From Sutcliffiella cohnii (GTDB lineage: Bacteria > Bacillota > Bacilli > Bacillales > Bacillaceae_I), in contig NZ_CP018866.1 in assembly GCF_002250055.1 (NCBI RefSeq), positions 3,092,501 through 3,156,500 of the forward strand: DNA of 64,000 nucleotides. The letters are read 5' to 3'. Positions 8,633 through 20,598 of this stretch are shown in pieces. A program made the position numbers and the translations under genes. The first letter of the stretch is position 1. Each line of letters starts with the position of its first letter. A model generated the notes under the pieces. That model made no database searches and had not been told where the DNA came from. It was given only the letters and a program-made list of their open reading frames with translations.

Positions 8633-9439
8633 TCACGTACGCTTATGATATTTGTTATATATGATGTTAGCTGTTTCCTCTACAGCTTTGTTCGTTACCT
8701 CAATAACTTCACAACCAATTTTACTTACAACTTCATCGAAAAACGAGAGTTCCTCTTTAATTCTGGAGACATTAGCGTATGATGCTTGATCATTTAAACC
8801 TAACGCTTTCAGTCTTTCTCTTCTTATTTCATTAAGCTTTTCTGGACTAATTTTCAGCCCAAAGCATTTAGAAGGAGAGACTTTATATAATTCTTCCGGA
8901 ATATTAACTTCTGGAACGATAGGTACATTAGCAACTTTTAAACGTTTATGAGCTAAATATTGCGAAAGTGGCGTTTTCGATGTTCTTGAGACACCTATTA
9001 AAACGATATCTGCTTTTAATATCCCTCTCGGATCTCTTCCATCATCATACTTAACTGCAAACTCAACTGCTTCAATTTTCTTAAAATAATCCTCGTCTAA
9101 CTTTCTCACTAGCCCAGGCTGCATTCTTGGTTGTATCTTAAATTTATCTTGGATGAGATCAATAAATGGACCAATAATATCATACGCAGGAACATTTGCA
9201 TTATTCGCTTCGTCCATTAAAAATTTTCGCATTTCCGGAACAACTAACGTGAAAGCAATTACCGCTTCGTTCATTTTTGCAAGGGAGACTACTTCGGAAA
9301 TAGTTTTTGTATCTTCAACATAAGGAATTCTTTTTAAAATAAAGTCTTCCCCATTATATTGACTAATACTTGCCTTTACTGCAAGTTCTGCTGTTTCGCC
9401 TACGGAGTCTGATACTACATAAATGATTTTTCTACTCAT
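8633..9439 (-). CDS. ppsR: Pyruvate,phosphate dikinase regulatory protein (bifunctional kinase/pyrophosphorylase)
   Basis: The 268-residue protein belongs to the DUF299 family (YqfL in B. subtilis). Characterised members phosphorylate pyruvate,phosphate dikinase or PEP synthase with ADP and remove the phosphate with Pi. The nucleotide-binding motif GVSRTSKTP is at residues 149-157. The N-terminal [12 protein letters not shown] and the later [11 protein letters not shown] are also characteristic. In B. subtilis the yqfL product modulates CcpN-controlled gluconeogenesis genes, and here too it follows ccpN by only 17 bases, so the two are probably cotranscribed. Start ATG with GGGGGAGAAGG directly upstream. 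Confidence 0.93.
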   Translation of the reverse strand: MSRKIIYVVSDSVGETAELAVKASISQYNGEDFILKRIPYVEDTKTISEVVSLAKMNEAVIAFTLVVPEMRKFLMDEANNANVPAYDIIGPFIDLIQDKFKIQPRMQPGLVRKLDEDYFKKIEAVEFAVKYDDGRDPRGILKADIVLIGVSRTSKTPLSQYLAHKRLKVANVPIVPEVNIPEELYKVSPSKCFGLKISPEKLNEIRRERLKALGLNDQASYANVSRIKEELSFFDEVVSKIGCEVIEVTNKAVEETANIIYNKYHKRT

Positions 9440-9456
9440 CCTTCTCCCCCAATCCT

Positions 9457-10098
9457 TTACATTATTTCATCGTTTGATAAGGCAACAAGTAATTTTGTTA
9501 TATTCGTTTTCGTAATTCTGCCTACCACTTCATAACCTTTGTTTGTTTTTTTCACGACCGGAAGAGCATCGATTTGCTTTTCAATCAGTTTGTTTGCAAC
9601 ATCAATTATTAAATCCTCTTTTAAACAAAATGTAATGTTTGGCATTCTTGTCATGATAATATTAACAGGTATTGTATTTAATTCTTGTTTTCCAATACTC
9701 GCTCTTAATAAGTCTTTTCTCGATAATACCCCTACTAACGTTGAGTGTTCATCTACAACGAACAGTGTCCCTACATCTTCTAAAAACATCGTAACGATAG
9801 CATCATAAACGGAAACACTTTCATTTACGACAACTGGGAGGGATTGATGGTCCTCTACTCTAATTTTATTAATTTTATCAGATAGAAGTTGAGAGCCTGT
9901 TTTTCCTGTGTAAAAATACCCTACACGTGGCCGAGCGTCTAAAAACCCTGCCATTGTTAATATTGCTAAGTCAGGCCTTAAAGTAGCACGAGTTAAGTTT
10001 AATTGATCCGCAATCGCTTCTCCAGTAATCGGTCCATGGTCCTTTACAATTTCTAAAATATGTTTTTGACGCTTATTAAGTTCGATATCATTCACCAC
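9457..10098 (-). CDS. ccpN: Transcriptional repressor CcpN (HTH and two CBS domains)
   Basis: The protein of about 213 residues begins with a winged-helix domain ([31 protein letters not shown], split here by family convention at residues 14-45). Two CBS domains follow (about 70-130 and 145-205) that sense nucleotides. CcpN represses gluconeogenic genes (gapB, pckA) and an sRNA gene in B. subtilis. Two GTG codons (10098 and 10095) are possible starts. The second aligns best with B. subtilis CcpN, whereas GGATGAG favours the first. It has its own promoter region after the glyS terminator and leads into ppsR. Confidence 0.92.
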   Translation of the reverse strand: MVNDIELNKRQKHILEIVKDHGPITGEAIADQLNLTRATLRPDLAILTMAGFLDARPRVGYFYTGKTGSQLLSDKINKIRVEDHQSLPVVVNESVSVYDAIVTMFLEDVGTLFVVDEHSTLVGVLSRKDLLRASIGKQELNTIPVNIIMTRMPNITFCLKEDLIIDVANKLIEKQIDALPVVKKTNKGYEVVGRITKTNITKLLVALSNDEIM

Positions 10099-10129
10099 CT
10101 ATCTCATCCACACTAATTAAGCGGATGAC

Positions 10130-10142
10130 GACACAATGTGTC
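10130..10142. promoter_or_regulatory. Palindromic operator candidate upstream of ccpN
   Basis: GACACAATGTGTC is an inverted repeat (six-base arms, one-base centre) about 32 bases before the ccpN start, just downstream of a likely -10 element. Autoregulation is an inference. Confidence 0.4.
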
Positions 10143-10158
10143 ATACTTTTATGTAACT

Positions 10159-10187
10159 ATTATATACTAATTATAATGCTACATAAA
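10159..10187 (-). promoter_or_regulatory. Candidate ccpN promoter
   Basis: A perfect TATAAT (10159-10164) has only a weak -35 (TTTATG) 17 bases upstream. It is placed between the glyS terminator and ccpN. Confidence 0.4.
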
Positions 10188-10200
10188 AAAATTGGAAAGA

Positions 10201-10229
10201 GGCTGACTTAAATGTTTTTTGAGTCAGCC
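10201..10229 (-). terminator. Rho-independent terminator of glyQS
   Basis: GGCTGACT pairs with AGTCAGCC around a 13-base A/T-rich loop. On the minus strand TCTTTCC and a T-run follow. It sits 49 bases after glyS. Confidence 0.75.
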
Positions 10230-10278
10230 CTTCCATTTCCATCATTTTATCATAAGGTACTCTCGTTGTCTCATAAGA

Positions 10279-12363
10279 TTACTTTACTAATATTTTATTC
10301 CAGTCACCAAAAGTAGCGATTACAGATGCTAATTTAGCCATTTGTGCTAGACGATTTACCTTTACTTCCTCTTCATCTGTCATGACCATTATGTTATCAA
10401 AATAAGCATCAATTGTTTGTTGTAAATTCGCTAACATGTCAAACGCGTCTGAAAAACGCTGTTCTTCTATCGTTATATTAATACTTTCTTGAAGTTCTTT
10501 ATATGCAGCATATAGAGCTTCTTCCTCAGATTGCTTAAACAAAGATGGGTTTATTTCGTGCTCTCCCACTGCCTTTTTCGCAATGTTTAATACACGACTT
10601 AATGATTCAACAATACCTTTAAAGTTGTTTGTTTGCTTTTTCTCTTCTAACACTTTCGCTTTCGTAACGATAGAAGATACGTCCGATAACGGTAAGGATA
10701 ACACCGCATCGATAATATCATATCGTACATTTTCCTCTTGAAGGAGATTTTTCATTCTTAATCCAAAGAATGAAAGTAGTTCTTGTAGAACTTCCTCTTT
10801 GTCACGTTTTAATATTTCTACATTTTTATACTCGTCTATTAAATATTGAAGTAAAGATTGTAAAGATAACGTTGACCATCCTTTATTTAAAAGCGTATGA
10901 ACTACTCCAGAAGCCTGTCTGCGTAACGCGTATGGGTCTTGAGAGCCTGTTGGAATTACTCCAATTGCAAAGAAACTTGCAATAGTATCTAGCTTATCAG
11001 CAATACTTAGTAATGCACCGATGTCCGAAGATGGAGTATTGTCGTCTGCCGAACGTGGCATATAATGTTCATTAATCGCTACAGCCACAACATCTGCTTC
11101 ACCTTTTGCTTTTGCATATTTTTCTCCCATTATGCCTTGTAGCTCTGGGAATTCATACACCATTTGAGATACTAGGTCAAACTTATAAATTGCCCCTGCT
11201 CTTAAAACGTGTTGAAGCGTTTCGTCGTCCATTTCTAATTGTTTAGCTATATGTTCAGCAAAAGCGCGAACTCTTTTTACTTTCGTTCCGGTTGTTCCGA
11301 TTTCTTCATGGAATACGATTTTATCTAGCTTCGCAACCGCCTCGTCAATGACAAGTTTTTCGTCCTCTTTATAGAAAAATGCTGCATCTGATAATCTTGC
11401 ACGTAAAACTTTTTCATTACCTCTAGCTACAACATCTAAATGTTCATGATTACCATTTCTCACTGTAACAAAATGAGGTAACAGCTGACCTTCTTTACTT
11501 TTCACTGGGAAATAACGTTGATGTTCTTTCATTGAAGTTATTAATACTTCTTCCGGTAGTGATAAGTATTCTTCTTCAAAGTTGCCGAATAGAGCAGTAG
11601 GATATTCAACTAAATTATTTACCTCTTCTAAAAGGTCAGCATCTACAGGAATGCTCCACCCATTTTCATCACCCAGAATAGCTAATTGAGAACGAATCGC
11701 TTCTTTTCTTTCCATTGAATCGACAATTACGAATTGGCCTAATAATGTTTCTACATACTTTTCTGGAGATGCGATTGTAACTTTCTCTCCTAAGAAACGG
11801 TGACCATATGTGAAACGATTTGCTTTTACATTTGCAATCTCAACAGGTACAATTTCTTCTCCAAACAGTACAGTTAACCATTTTATCGGACGAACATAAC
11901 GTAAGTCTTCATTTGCCCATCTCATATTTTTAGGGAAATGTAGGGAAGTAATTACTTCTGTTAGTTCTTTTAATAATTTAGAAGTTTCTTTTCCTTTAAC
12001 ATGTTTTTGCACATGTACATATTCAATCCCATTTATCTCTTTAAAAAATATATCATCAACAGATACGCCTTGACCTCTCACAAATCCTTGCGCTGCTTTT
12101 GACCAATTTCCATCTTCATCTTGTGCAATTTTTTTGGCAGGTCCTTTAGCTTCTATTGTTACGTCACTTTGTTTTTCCGATAAGTTTTTTACAACTATTG
12201 CTAATCTGCGTGGAGTTGAGTAAGGTAAAATTTGCTCAAACGAAAGTTGATGCTCCGTTGCCCACTCTTTTATTTTATCTGAAAGTTGGTTCATTGAACT
12301 AGTAACGAATCGCGCTGGCATTTCTTCTAGACCAATTTCAATTAATAAATCTCTGTTTGCCAT
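10279..12363 (-). CDS. glyS: Glycine-tRNA ligase beta subunit
   Basis: The 694-residue beta subunit of the heterotetrameric glycyl-tRNA synthetase binds tRNA-Gly and works only with GlyQ. The N-terminal LLIEIGLEEMPARFV and the motif MKEHQRYFP are diagnostic. An HD-like central region and a C-terminal DALR-type anticodon-binding domain (about 590-690) follow. The length is normal for the family. Its start codon begins immediately after the glyQ stop, consistent with tight cotranslation of a 1:1 complex. Expression is controlled by the T-box leader before glyQ and ends at the hairpin at 10201. Confidence 0.97.
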   Translation of the reverse strand: MANRDLLIEIGLEEMPARFVTSSMNQLSDKIKEWATEHQLSFEQILPYSTPRRLAIVVKNLSEKQSDVTIEAKGPAKKIAQDEDGNWSKAAQGFVRGQGVSVDDIFFKEINGIEYVHVQKHVKGKETSKLLKELTEVITSLHFPKNMRWANEDLRYVRPIKWLTVLFGEEIVPVEIANVKANRFTYGHRFLGEKVTIASPEKYVETLLGQFVIVDSMERKEAIRSQLAILGDENGWSIPVDADLLEEVNNLVEYPTALFGNFEEEYLSLPEEVLITSMKEHQRYFPVKSKEGQLLPHFVTVRNGNHEHLDVVARGNEKVLRARLSDAAFFYKEDEKLVIDEAVAKLDKIVFHEEIGTTGTKVKRVRAFAEHIAKQLEMDDETLQHVLRAGAIYKFDLVSQMVYEFPELQGIMGEKYAKAKGEADVVAVAINEHYMPRSADDNTPSSDIGALLSIADKLDTIASFFAIGVIPTGSQDPYALRRQASGVVHTLLNKGWSTLSLQSLLQYLIDEYKNVEILKRDKEEVLQELLSFFGLRMKNLLQEENVRYDIIDAVLSLPLSDVSSIVTKAKVLEEKKQTNNFKGIVESLSRVLNIAKKAVGEHEINPSLFKQSEEEALYAAYKELQESINITIEEQRFSDAFDMLANLQQTIDAYFDNIMVMTDEEEVKVNRLAQMAKLASVIATFGDWNKILVK

Positions 12364-13242
12364 TTATTTTCCCTCCTTATTTAAAATTGGGAAACCTAAC
12401 TTTTCTCTTTCTTCGTAGAACGTTCTTGCTACTTTTCTAGCTAAATTCCGAACACGCCCTATATATCCAGTACGTTCTGTTACGGATATTGCTCCTCTAG
12501 CATCTAATTGATTAAACGTGTGTGAGCATTTTAATACATAATCGTAAGCCGGATGAACTAATCCATGTTCCATCTGCCTATGAGCTTCCTTTTCATAAAC
12601 ATCGAATAAATGGAATAGCATTTCAGGATCAGACGTTTCAAACGTATATTTTGAATGTTCATATTCTGGCTGATAAAAAATATCTTTAACTGTAAATCCA
12701 TCTGTCCATTCTAAGTCAAACACATTTTCTTTATCCTGGATGTACGATGCTAGACGTTCAATACCGTACGTAATTTCAACTGAAACTGGTTTACACTCTA
12801 TTCCACCAACTTGTTGAAAATACGTAAATTGGGTAATTTCCATGCCGTCTAACCAAACTTCCCATCCTAGTCCAGCAGCACCTAGTGTCGGTGCTTCCCA
12901 ATTATCTTCTACAAAGCGAATATCATGTTTTAATGGGTCAATTCCTAGTTTAACTAATGATTGTAAGTAGAACTCTTGAATGTTATCTGGAGATGGTTTC
13001 ATGATAACTTGAAATTGGTGATGTTGATAAAGTCGGTTAGGATTATCCCCGTATCTCCCATCCACTGGTCTCCTAGATGGCTCAACGTATGCTACATTCC
13101 ACGGCTCCGGTCCGATACTGCGTAAAAACGTATATGGACTCATCGTTCCCGCCCCTTTTTCAACATCATATGCTTGCATTAAAATACAACCTTGTTCTGA
13201 CCAATGATTTTGTAAAGTTAAAATCATTTGTTGAATATTCAT
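12364..13242 (-). CDS. glyQ: Glycine-tRNA ligase alpha subunit
   Basis: The 292-residue alpha subunit carries the class II catalytic core for glycyl-adenylate formation. Recognisable family stretches include [17 protein letters not shown] at the N-terminus, [35 protein letters not shown] and [15 protein letters not shown] follows AAGGAGGAAAAAGC. The gene lies directly behind a glycine-specific T-box riboswitch and in front of glyS, so both subunits are made when uncharged tRNA-Gly accumulates. Confidence 0.97.
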   Translation of the reverse strand: MNIQQMILTLQNHWSEQGCILMQAYDVEKGAGTMSPYTFLRSIGPEPWNVAYVEPSRRPVDGRYGDNPNRLYQHHQFQVIMKPSPDNIQEFYLQSLVKLGIDPLKHDIRFVEDNWEAPTLGAAGLGWEVWLDGMEITQFTYFQQVGGIECKPVSVEITYGIERLASYIQDKENVFDLEWTDGFTVKDIFYQPEYEHSKYTFETSDPEMLFHLFDVYEKEAHRQMEHGLVHPAYDYVLKCSHTFNQLDARGAISVTERTGYIGRVRNLARKVARTFYEEREKLGFPILNKEGK

Positions 13243-13287
13243 GCTTTTTCCTCCTTGTTTGTGTTTTTTGAATTAGCAGCTAGAAAT

Positions 13288-13485
13288 AAAAAAACTCTCA
13301 TCTCTATGCTAATTCTTTAGCATAGGGACGAGAGTTTACCCGCGGTTCCACCCTATTTGTAAAAGGAAAATTCCTTTTACCACTTTACGAATGTTGCTCC
13401 AGAACGCCCTTCCTTATCACTCCATACCCTAGCTTCCACTGTCCTAGGTTCGCTTTTATAGAGTAGGATAAGTACTCCTTTCCTT
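13288..13485 (-). promoter_or_regulatory. Glycine T-box riboswitch (glyQS leader)
   Basis: The canonical T-box AGGGTGGAACCGCGGGT is at 13338-13354 (minus strand). Its specifier-loop counterpart reads AGGGCGTTCTGGAGCAA, with GGC (13406-13408) as the glycine codon, as in B. subtilis glyQS. The intrinsic terminator (13288-13338) has paired arms AAAACTCTC and GAGAGTTT with an internal AGCATAG/CTATGCT stem, ending in a T-run. Uncharged tRNA-Gly should pair with the specifier and the T-box bulge (GGAACC) to stabilise the antiterminator. Confidence 0.95.
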
Positions 13486-13511
13486 CAACACAACCATATT
13501 ATTTAATTGGA

Positions 13512-13540
13512 ATAATATATGATTTTTACATCCCTGTCAA
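13512..13540 (-). promoter_or_regulatory. SigA promoter of glyQS
   Basis: A perfect TTGACA (13535-13540), a 17-base spacer and TATTAT (13512-13517) lie just upstream of the T-box leader. The -35 overlaps the recO stop region. Confidence 0.8.
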
Positions 13541-14310
13541 CTTTCATTCGAATCATCTGACAAAGTAGCACGCAGTGAGCCCATTTGATTTAGAAATCTC
13601 TTTGATTTTAATACTATCCCTGAATATGTTTCATAATATGCATCTAATACTTTACGAATTTCTTTTCTCGTTGTTTCCTTCACGGAAATATTCCCAATTT
13701 TATGAAGGTCGTAAAAGTAAAAAATTCTAAGAAGCTTAAGTGTTCCTTCTGACACTTTTAAGAGATGCGGGTCACGATGAAAGCAACGATGACATATAAA
13801 ACCACCTTCACGTACAGAGAAAGCAAATTTTCCTTCTGATGCCCCACAGCACGAACATTGGCTTAATTCAGGAGCGATACCGATAACAGACAACATTTTC
13901 ATTTCATATATAAAAGTTAATATTTCGGGGTCTTTCCCCTCATTGATCGATTGTAAAGTAAGTCGTAATAGTTCAAAAAGAAAGGGGTTCTTTTGATTAT
14001 CTTCGGTTACTTTATCGGTTAATTCAACAATGTAGGAGCAATAAGCCGTTAAAAAGATGTCTTCTCTTACTTTTCTCATGGATTCTACAATATCACCTTG
14101 TTGAAGACTGCCTAATCCTTTGCCTCTTTGAAATAAAAAATATCCATGGCAAAACAATTGGGAGACTGCTGTAAGTCTGCTACTTGGTTTGTTAGCACCT
14201 CTTGCCATGACACCGACTTTCCCTATTTCTTTTGTGTAAAGTGTCACGATTTTGTTCGTTTCTCCGTATTGGTTTGTTCGAATAACGATTCCTTCGCATT
14301 TATGTAACAA
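13537..14310 (-). CDS. recO: DNA repair protein RecO
   Basis: RecO (257 residues) loads RecA on SSB-coated DNA together with RecR and anneals complementary strands. An N-terminal OB fold ([23 protein letters not shown], split at residues 4-26) is followed by a helical domain. A zinc site is formed by the CSCCG and CHRC cysteines around residues 145-180. The start TTG at 14310 aligns with the B. subtilis start; a GTG three codons upstream is the alternative. It is normally joined to era and yqzL in Bacilli. Here a repeat-bearing gap of about 400 bases separates it from yqzL. Confidence 0.93.
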   Translation of the reverse strand: MLHKCEGIVIRTNQYGETNKIVTLYTKEIGKVGVMARGANKPSSRLTAVSQLFCHGYFLFQRGKGLGSLQQGDIVESMRKVREDIFLTAYCSYIVELTDKVTEDNQKNPFLFELLRLTLQSINEGKDPEILTFIYEMKMLSVIGIAPELSQCSCCGASEGKFAFSVREGGFICHRCFHRDPHLLKVSEGTLKLLRIFYFYDLHKIGNISVKETTRKEIRKVLDAYYETYSGIVLKSKRFLNQMGSLRATLSDDSNES

Positions 14311-14419
14311 TGATTCCACACCATTTCTGTTTATCTAACTGTATTGTAATGAATTTAAAGATAAAAGAGCAAGTAAAGTTGTTTATAGTTTTAATAAAAA
14401 TTCTTGGTGTCCGCCTTGA

Positions 14420-14546
14420 AAATAGGCTTCTTTAGTTTTAAGCTAGTCCGTTTCACTTCGCTACAGACACTTGCTTTCCACGGGGAGATGTCTAGCTCCC
14501 GCTGGAGTCAAGTGCCTTCCGCTCCGTTGCACTCACGGTTCTAAAT
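14420..14546. repeat. GC-rich interspersed repeat with nested inverted arms
   Basis: This stretch is richer in GC than its surroundings and contains nested inverted repeats (GGGAG/CTCCC inside CACTTG/CAAGTG). Pieces of it (TTGAAAATAGG, CTTCGCTAC, CACTCACGGTTCTAAA) recur at about 40610-40676. No coding potential is evident. The rest of 14311-14661 shows nothing else I can support. Confidence 0.6.
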
Positions 14547-14661
14547 CTTAAAAGGAAAAAGATTATACCTTTCAAAAGAGCTCGATATCCATTTTCATGC
14601 CCATGGTGCATATGTTCACATGCAATGATGCCTTCCTTGAGAATGTTACTTCTACAACAAA

Positions 14662-14694
14662 CTAAGGCAATCTACGTATTGTAGATTGCCTTAG
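14662..14694 (-). terminator. Rho-independent terminator after yqzL
   Basis: CTAAGGCAATCTAC pairs with GTAGATTGCCTTAG (14 base pairs, short loop), followed by TTTGTTGT on the minus strand. It lies 15 bases beyond the yqzL stop. Confidence 0.8.
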
Positions 14695-14709
14695 GGGTGA
14701 TTGCTTATA

Positions 14710-14850
14710 TTACGAAATTGGTACATCTCGATGCGCTAGTTCTTCGTCTGTTTCGGGTAATTCAGTTCGATCCTTTTCAAGCTCTTTAAATAATAGATAG
14801 GTATCAATATTACCTGTCTCGGTAAAAACTTTCCAGGTAAAATCTAACAT
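14710..14850 (-). CDS. yqzL: YqzL family small protein
   Basis: A 46-residue frame begins MLDFTWKVFTETGNIDTYLL and ends in AHRDVPIS. It is clearly the YqzL family that sits between era and recO in Bacilli. No function is known. The start is preceded by GGGTGGGG. The strong terminator right behind it and the gap before recO suggest that recO here may be uncoupled from the era transcript. Confidence 0.88.
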   Translation of the reverse strand: MLDFTWKVFTETGNIDTYLLFKELEKDRTELPETDEELAHRDVPIS

Positions 14851-15054
14851 CTTTAACCCCACCCTTTCTGTTGTACTAGCAAATGATTTCCAATTCCTCT
14901 AAGTGTTTTGCATGTAAATTTATTCAGAGGTTTAGTTTTTACATTGTTCTCACGTCGACGTTTGGAACAACTTCACTTAACTGTATGATGACCGTTTTTT
15001 ACTATTTTCATGTTATATAAATTTTGTAAAATATTTAGTCTCCATGAATAACTT

Positions 15055-16456
<1,402 letters not shown>

Positions 16457-16470
16457 TTAAAATTTTCAAT

Positions 16471-16860
16471 TTATTTAACTAACTGAACAATGTACGGTAA
16501 GTATAATATAATGCCAACAACCACCGCAACCACCGCAAAGACTAAAGCCGCAGATGCCGCAACATCTTTGGCTATTTTTGCTAAAGGGTGAAATTCTTCC
16601 GTCACTAAATCAACAACATTTTCAATAGCTGTATTTATTATTTCTATTACTACCATTCCACCTATTATAAGAAACAACACAACCCACTCTATTTTGGAAA
16701 TATTTAAGTAAAGAGAGAGTAGTATCATAAAAATGGCAATAATAATGTGGATTTTTATGTTTCTTTCGTTTTTTAACACATACATAAATCCTTCAAGTGC
16801 AAAAAAGAAACTTTTCGATAACGACCCTCTAAAACTCTTTTTAGTTTCTTTTGAGGCCAT
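16471..16860 (-). CDS. dgkA: Diacylglycerol kinase family protein (undecaprenol kinase type)
   Basis: This 129-residue integral membrane kinase has the DgkA signature [13 protein letters not shown] (about residues 71-83) and three hydrophobic helices. In Gram-positive bacteria this family phosphorylates undecaprenol, feeding the lipid carrier pool for wall synthesis, rather than diacylglycerol. It overlaps the 3' end of ybeY by 20 bases, so translation is probably coupled. Specificity is inferred from the family. Confidence 0.9.
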   Translation of the reverse strand: MASKETKKSFRGSLSKSFFFALEGFMYVLKNERNIKIHIIIAIFMILLSLYLNISKIEWVVLFLIIGGMVVIEIINTAIENVVDLVTEEFHPLAKIAKDVAASAALVFAVVAVVVGIILYLPYIVQLVK

Positions 16861-17314
16861 AGGCGTTTAAAATATCCTTTTGCTTTTGAAACATTTCCTT
16901 TTCCTCTTCTTCCGTTTCATGGTCGTACCCTAATAAATGTAACAAACCATGTACAGCTAAGAAGCCTAATTCACGTTCAAATGAATGATTATATTCCTCT
17001 GCCTGCTCTTTTGCTTTTTGAACAGAAATAATGATATCTCCGAGGATAGTCGGCACTTCTTCCGCATACACAATCTCTAATTCTCCCTCTCCCATCTCTT
17101 CTAGGGCAAAGGATATAACATCAGTTGGATAGTCTTTATCTCGATATTCTCGATTAATTTCTTGAATGCGTTCATTTGTCACAAAAGTGACAGAGAGTTC
17201 CGCATTGTTAGGGACTTTTTCCATTTCAGCCGCAAACTGCAACAAATCTTCTAGCCCTGTAAATTGTTGTTCATTTAACAGTGATGTTTCGTCTACTAAA
17301 TCGATTTGTAACAT
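16841..17314 (-). CDS. ybeY: Endoribonuclease YbeY
   Basis: YbeY (157 residues; YqfG in B. subtilis) is a zinc-dependent rRNA-maturation and ribosome quality-control RNase. The signature [11 protein letters not shown] near residues 122-132 gives the three zinc-binding histidines. The DVISFALEE stretch is also family-typical. The ATG shares a base with the TAA of pgpH (TAATG), and the 3' end overlaps dgkA. This implies coupled translation through pgpH-ybeY-dgkA. Confidence 0.95.
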   Translation of the reverse strand: MLQIDLVDETSLLNEQQFTGLEDLLQFAAEMEKVPNNAELSVTFVTNERIQEINREYRDKDYPTDVISFALEEMGEGELEIVYAEEVPTILGDIIISVQKAKEQAEEYNHSFERELGFLAVHGLLHLLGYDHETEEEEKEMFQKQKDILNAYGLKRN

Positions 17315-19530
17315 TATTTACCCTCCACTTTCTTGTTAGCTGCTTCTGGATACTCAATTCTTGAATGGAATATTCCTTGCAACGTTTCACAGAATGACTG
17401 GCTTATTAATTCTAATTCTTTAAACGTTATATCACATTCGCTATATTGCTCATCCTGGATCCGGTCTTTAATGATTGCTTTAACAATTGTCTCAATTCTT
17501 TCAGGGGTTGGATTGTTTAGCGATCGAACAGCTGCTTCAATGCTATCTGCAGTACCTACAATAGCTGCTTCTTTCGATTGTGCTTTTGGACCTGGATAAC
17601 GATACTCTTGTTCTTCTACTTCACTATTTTGCTCTTTTGCTTTATGGTAGAAAAACTTCAGGAGGCTCGTTCCGTGATGTTCTGCTGCAATATCAATAAT
17701 TTCTTTTGGCATATTATGTTGCCTTAATATTTCAGCCCCATCTGTTGCATGGGCTACTATAATATTTTTACTCGTTTGTGGCGGTAACTTATCATGCGGG
17801 TTTTCTCTCCCCATTTGATTTTCAATAAAGTAGTTCGGCCTTTTTGTTTTTCCGATGTCGTGATAATAAGATGCAACCCTTGCTAACAGCCCATTAGCCC
17901 CAACTGCCTCACAAGCTGATTCTGCTAAGTTAGCAACCATCACACTATGATGATAAGTGCCTGGTGTTTCCATAAGTATTTTTCGTAATAATGGATGGTT
18001 TGGATTAGAAAGCTCTAGTAATTTCATCGTAGAAAGCATTCCGAATCCAGCTTCAAAAAACGGTAATAACCCGATTGTTAAAACAGCTGCAACAACGCCA
18101 GAACCAACAGCCATCGTAATGTTCGTTCCTAAATTTAACAATCCATTCATCATAAAGAAATTTGTATTTTTAATAGCTAATAAAGATATAATCATCCCTA
18201 CATTTATTAAGGATATGAACATACCCGCTTGTAAAATAGTTGATCTACGGTTATGTTGGCTTAAAAACAGAACACCTGCAACCGATGATACTAGTAGGTA
18301 AATACCTAAAGAATAGTTTAGAGTACCTGGAAATTCATTATAAATGATACTTCCGCAAATACCAAAAATAATACTAGTGATCACTGCTGTTCTTTCGTTA
18401 ATTAGCATTTTCGTTAACATTGCTCCCATTGCAACAGGTGCGATAAAGCCTATTTGAGCAGCATTTTCAAACTGTTGGAAAAGACTTATCACTTTCATAA
18501 TAAGTAGTGTAATAGTAAAGATAATTAAATACATCGTTAAATAAGAATTTTTATTATGGCTGCTAATTTCTTTCCCGTTAAATAAATAAACTAATGAAGC
18601 AAGCATAATTGCAATTAATAACGCTAACCCTACGTATGAAAAAATTGATTTGTTCGTATTCAAAAGACCCGCAACTTCTAATTGTCTATGCAACTCTCTA
18701 GTAATTGTTTCTCCTTCTTTTACGAGAAGCTGACCTGTAGCGATTTCAACAGGTTCTACAGCATCTTTTGCTGCTTGACGCTCATCTTGTGTAGCTTTTG
18801 AATCATAAAATTTATTAGGGATAATAGCAATTTTACCAATGTTTATTCCTACGTTACGGATGGAGTTTTCACTATCACCTGGAATGCTCGTAATCCGCAT
18901 TTCCGTTTCAAACGACTTGCGCGCGTCATCCCTGTCTGCAACCGTTAATATTTCTTGTTGCATCGCATTGTGAACAGCCGTAATAGTTGCATTTCTTAAT
19001 ACACTTAACTGGTTAAAATCAGCATTTAATAAAGTAATTAAATCCTCTTCTTGTATATCTCTTCTCCAATCACTTGGCAATTTACTTGTTAGCTTTTCTT
19101 GAAGAATAGCCATTTGCTCTTCTAGAGGAATATCTACTTGTTGTATTTCGATTTCGCCTTCTTCATTTAGCACTTCTTGTTCCCCTAGTTTTGCTACCTC
19201 TTGCTTCGTTGTCTCAACAGAATCAATAATAATATGAATCCGCTCTACTTGTTGAACAGCTTTTTCCTCATCCAATACGTAAACGTGCTCCACTGCACCA
19301 GCAGCTTCGTTTCTTTTTTCTTCTGTTTTTTCTGTATCGATTGTAAATTGAGGGGCACGTAGGTTACGGTCAGCCTTATCACCAATGCTAAGCTGTAAAT
19401 TCTCGGGAGTTACGTTTGAATACATTAGCGCAAACATAATAAGACCAAGTAATGCATATACGATAATATGATAAAATCTAAACTTCTTCAGACGCTTAAT
19501 ATATGTATAAAAGGGTGTATTCCTTCTCAT
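17314..19530 (-). CDS. pgpH: 7TM-HD family cyclic-di-AMP phosphodiesterase PgpH
   Basis: The 738-residue protein (YqfF) has an N-terminal transmembrane helix, a large extracellular 7TMR-HDED domain (about 45-270), seven membrane helices (about 280-470) and a cytoplasmic HD domain. The HD metal site shows [22 protein letters not shown] and AEHHGT. Known PgpH enzymes hydrolyse c-di-AMP to pApA. AAGGAGG followed by GAAATT supports the start at 19530 rather than seven codons upstream. It is the first gene after phoH in the conserved phoH-pgpH-ybeY-dgkA-cdd-era cluster. Confidence 0.94.
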   Translation of the reverse strand: MRRNTPFYTYIKRLKKFRFYHIIVYALLGLIMFALMYSNVTPENLQLSIGDKADRNLRAPQFTIDTEKTEEKRNEAAGAVEHVYVLDEEKAVQQVERIHIIIDSVETTKQEVAKLGEQEVLNEEGEIEIQQVDIPLEEQMAILQEKLTSKLPSDWRRDIQEEDLITLLNADFNQLSVLRNATITAVHNAMQQEILTVADRDDARKSFETEMRITSIPGDSENSIRNVGINIGKIAIIPNKFYDSKATQDERQAAKDAVEPVEIATGQLLVKEGETITRELHRQLEVAGLLNTNKSIFSYVGLALLIAIMLASLVYLFNGKEISSHNKNSYLTMYLIIFTITLLIMKVISLFQQFENAAQIGFIAPVAMGAMLTKMLINERTAVITSIIFGICGSIIYNEFPGTLNYSLGIYLLVSSVAGVLFLSQHNRRSTILQAGMFISLINVGMIISLLAIKNTNFFMMNGLLNLGTNITMAVGSGVVAAVLTIGLLPFFEAGFGMLSTMKLLELSNPNHPLLRKILMETPGTYHHSVMVANLAESACEAVGANGLLARVASYYHDIGKTKRPNYFIENQMGRENPHDKLPPQTSKNIIVAHATDGAEILRQHNMPKEIIDIAAEHHGTSLLKFFYHKAKEQNSEVEEQEYRYPGPKAQSKEAAIVGTADSIEAAVRSLNNPTPERIETIVKAIIKDRIQDEQYSECDITFKELELISQSFCETLQGIFHSRIEYPEAANKKVEGK

Positions 19531-19605
19531 AATTTCCCTCCTTTTATCCATTCATTTGACTTTTAATAACCATATAAAATTTTTATCTTTTATAACAGCT
19601 GAAAT

Positions 19606-19624
19606 AGCCCCAAAATATGGGGCT
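19606..19624. terminator. Small hairpin between phoH and pgpH
   Basis: AGCCCC pairs with GGGGCT around AAAATAT. T-runs are better on the plus strand than in the gene direction, so an attenuator role for pgpH is only possible. Confidence 0.3.
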
Positions 19625-19630
19625 TTTAAA

Positions 19631-20596
19631 TTATTTTTCATTTGTCTTTTCATATGCATTAATAATTTTTGCAACAAGAGGATGACGCACAACATCAGAT
19701 TGTTCTAATTCGATAAATTTAATACCATTTACGTTATCTAAAATTTTCCTCGCTACAGATAACCCTGATTGTACTCCCTTTGGTAAATCTACTTGAGTAA
19801 CATCTCCTGTAATCACCATTTTAGAACCGAAACCTAAACGAGTTAAAAACATTTTCATCTGTGCCTGTGTTGTATTTTGCGCTTCATCTAAAATAACAAA
19901 CGCATCGTCTAAAGTTCGGCCACGCATGTATGCTAGTGGTGCAATCTCAATAACTCCTCTTTCAATAAGTCGTTGGGTGTGCTCGTTCCCAAATACGTCA
20001 TGGAGTGCATCATATAAAGGGCGTAAATAAGGATCCACTTTCTCTTTCAAATCTCCTGGTAGAAACCCTAGACTTTCACCAGCTTCTACAGCAGGTCGAG
20101 TTAAAATGATTCGTTTTACATTACCATTTTTTAATGCACTAACAGCCATTACTACAGCTAAATATGTTTTTCCGGTACCCGCTGGACCTATACCAAAAAC
20201 TAAATCATTTTTCTTAATGGCTGAAACATATTGCCTTTGTCCTAACGTTTTAACACGGATTGATTTCCCTTTAACGTTTTTCGTAATCTCTTCTTCATAC
20301 AGATCTTGAAAAGATTGTAAATTATTCTCACGAGCTAGCTGAACAGCATAAATAACATCGCGCTCCGATATTTTTATTCCTTTTCGTATGACCAAAATTA
20401 GTTGCTGTAGTATTTGATCTACTATCTCTACATTTTGTGGTTCTCCAGAAACATTTAATGATTCTCCACGTGTTACAATCGATACGTTTAACTCTTCTTC
20501 TAATCGTTTTAAATGTACGTCTTGATTCCCAAATAAGCTTAATGCTTCATTTGGATTTTCTAATTGTTGATTCATCATGACTAATCCTTCTGACAT
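19631..20596 (-). CDS. phoH: PhoH family ATPase
   Basis: The 321-residue PhoH-like P-loop ATPase carries GPAGTGKT at residues 137-144 and the Walker B stretch ILDEAQN near 235. RNA helicase or RNase-linked activities have been reported for relatives, and the gene neighbours the RNase ybeY, which fits an RNA-processing role. A small N-terminal KH-like region precedes the ATPase. AAGGAGACTAAAA gives a clear start only two bases after the yqfD stop, so yqfC-yqfD-phoH form a run. Confidence 0.93.
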   Translation of the reverse strand: MSEGLVMMNQQLENPNEALSLFGNQDVHLKRLEEELNVSIVTRGESLNVSGEPQNVEIVDQILQQLILVIRKGIKISERDVIYAVQLARENNLQSFQDLYEEEITKNVKGKSIRVKTLGQRQYVSAIKKNDLVFGIGPAGTGKTYLAVVMAVSALKNGNVKRIILTRPAVEAGESLGFLPGDLKEKVDPYLRPLYDALHDVFGNEHTQRLIERGVIEIAPLAYMRGRTLDDAFVILDEAQNTTQAQMKMFLTRLGFGSKMVITGDVTQVDLPKGVQSGLSVARKILDNVNGIKFIELEQSDVVRHPLVAKIINAYEKTNEK

Positions 20597-20598
20597 TT

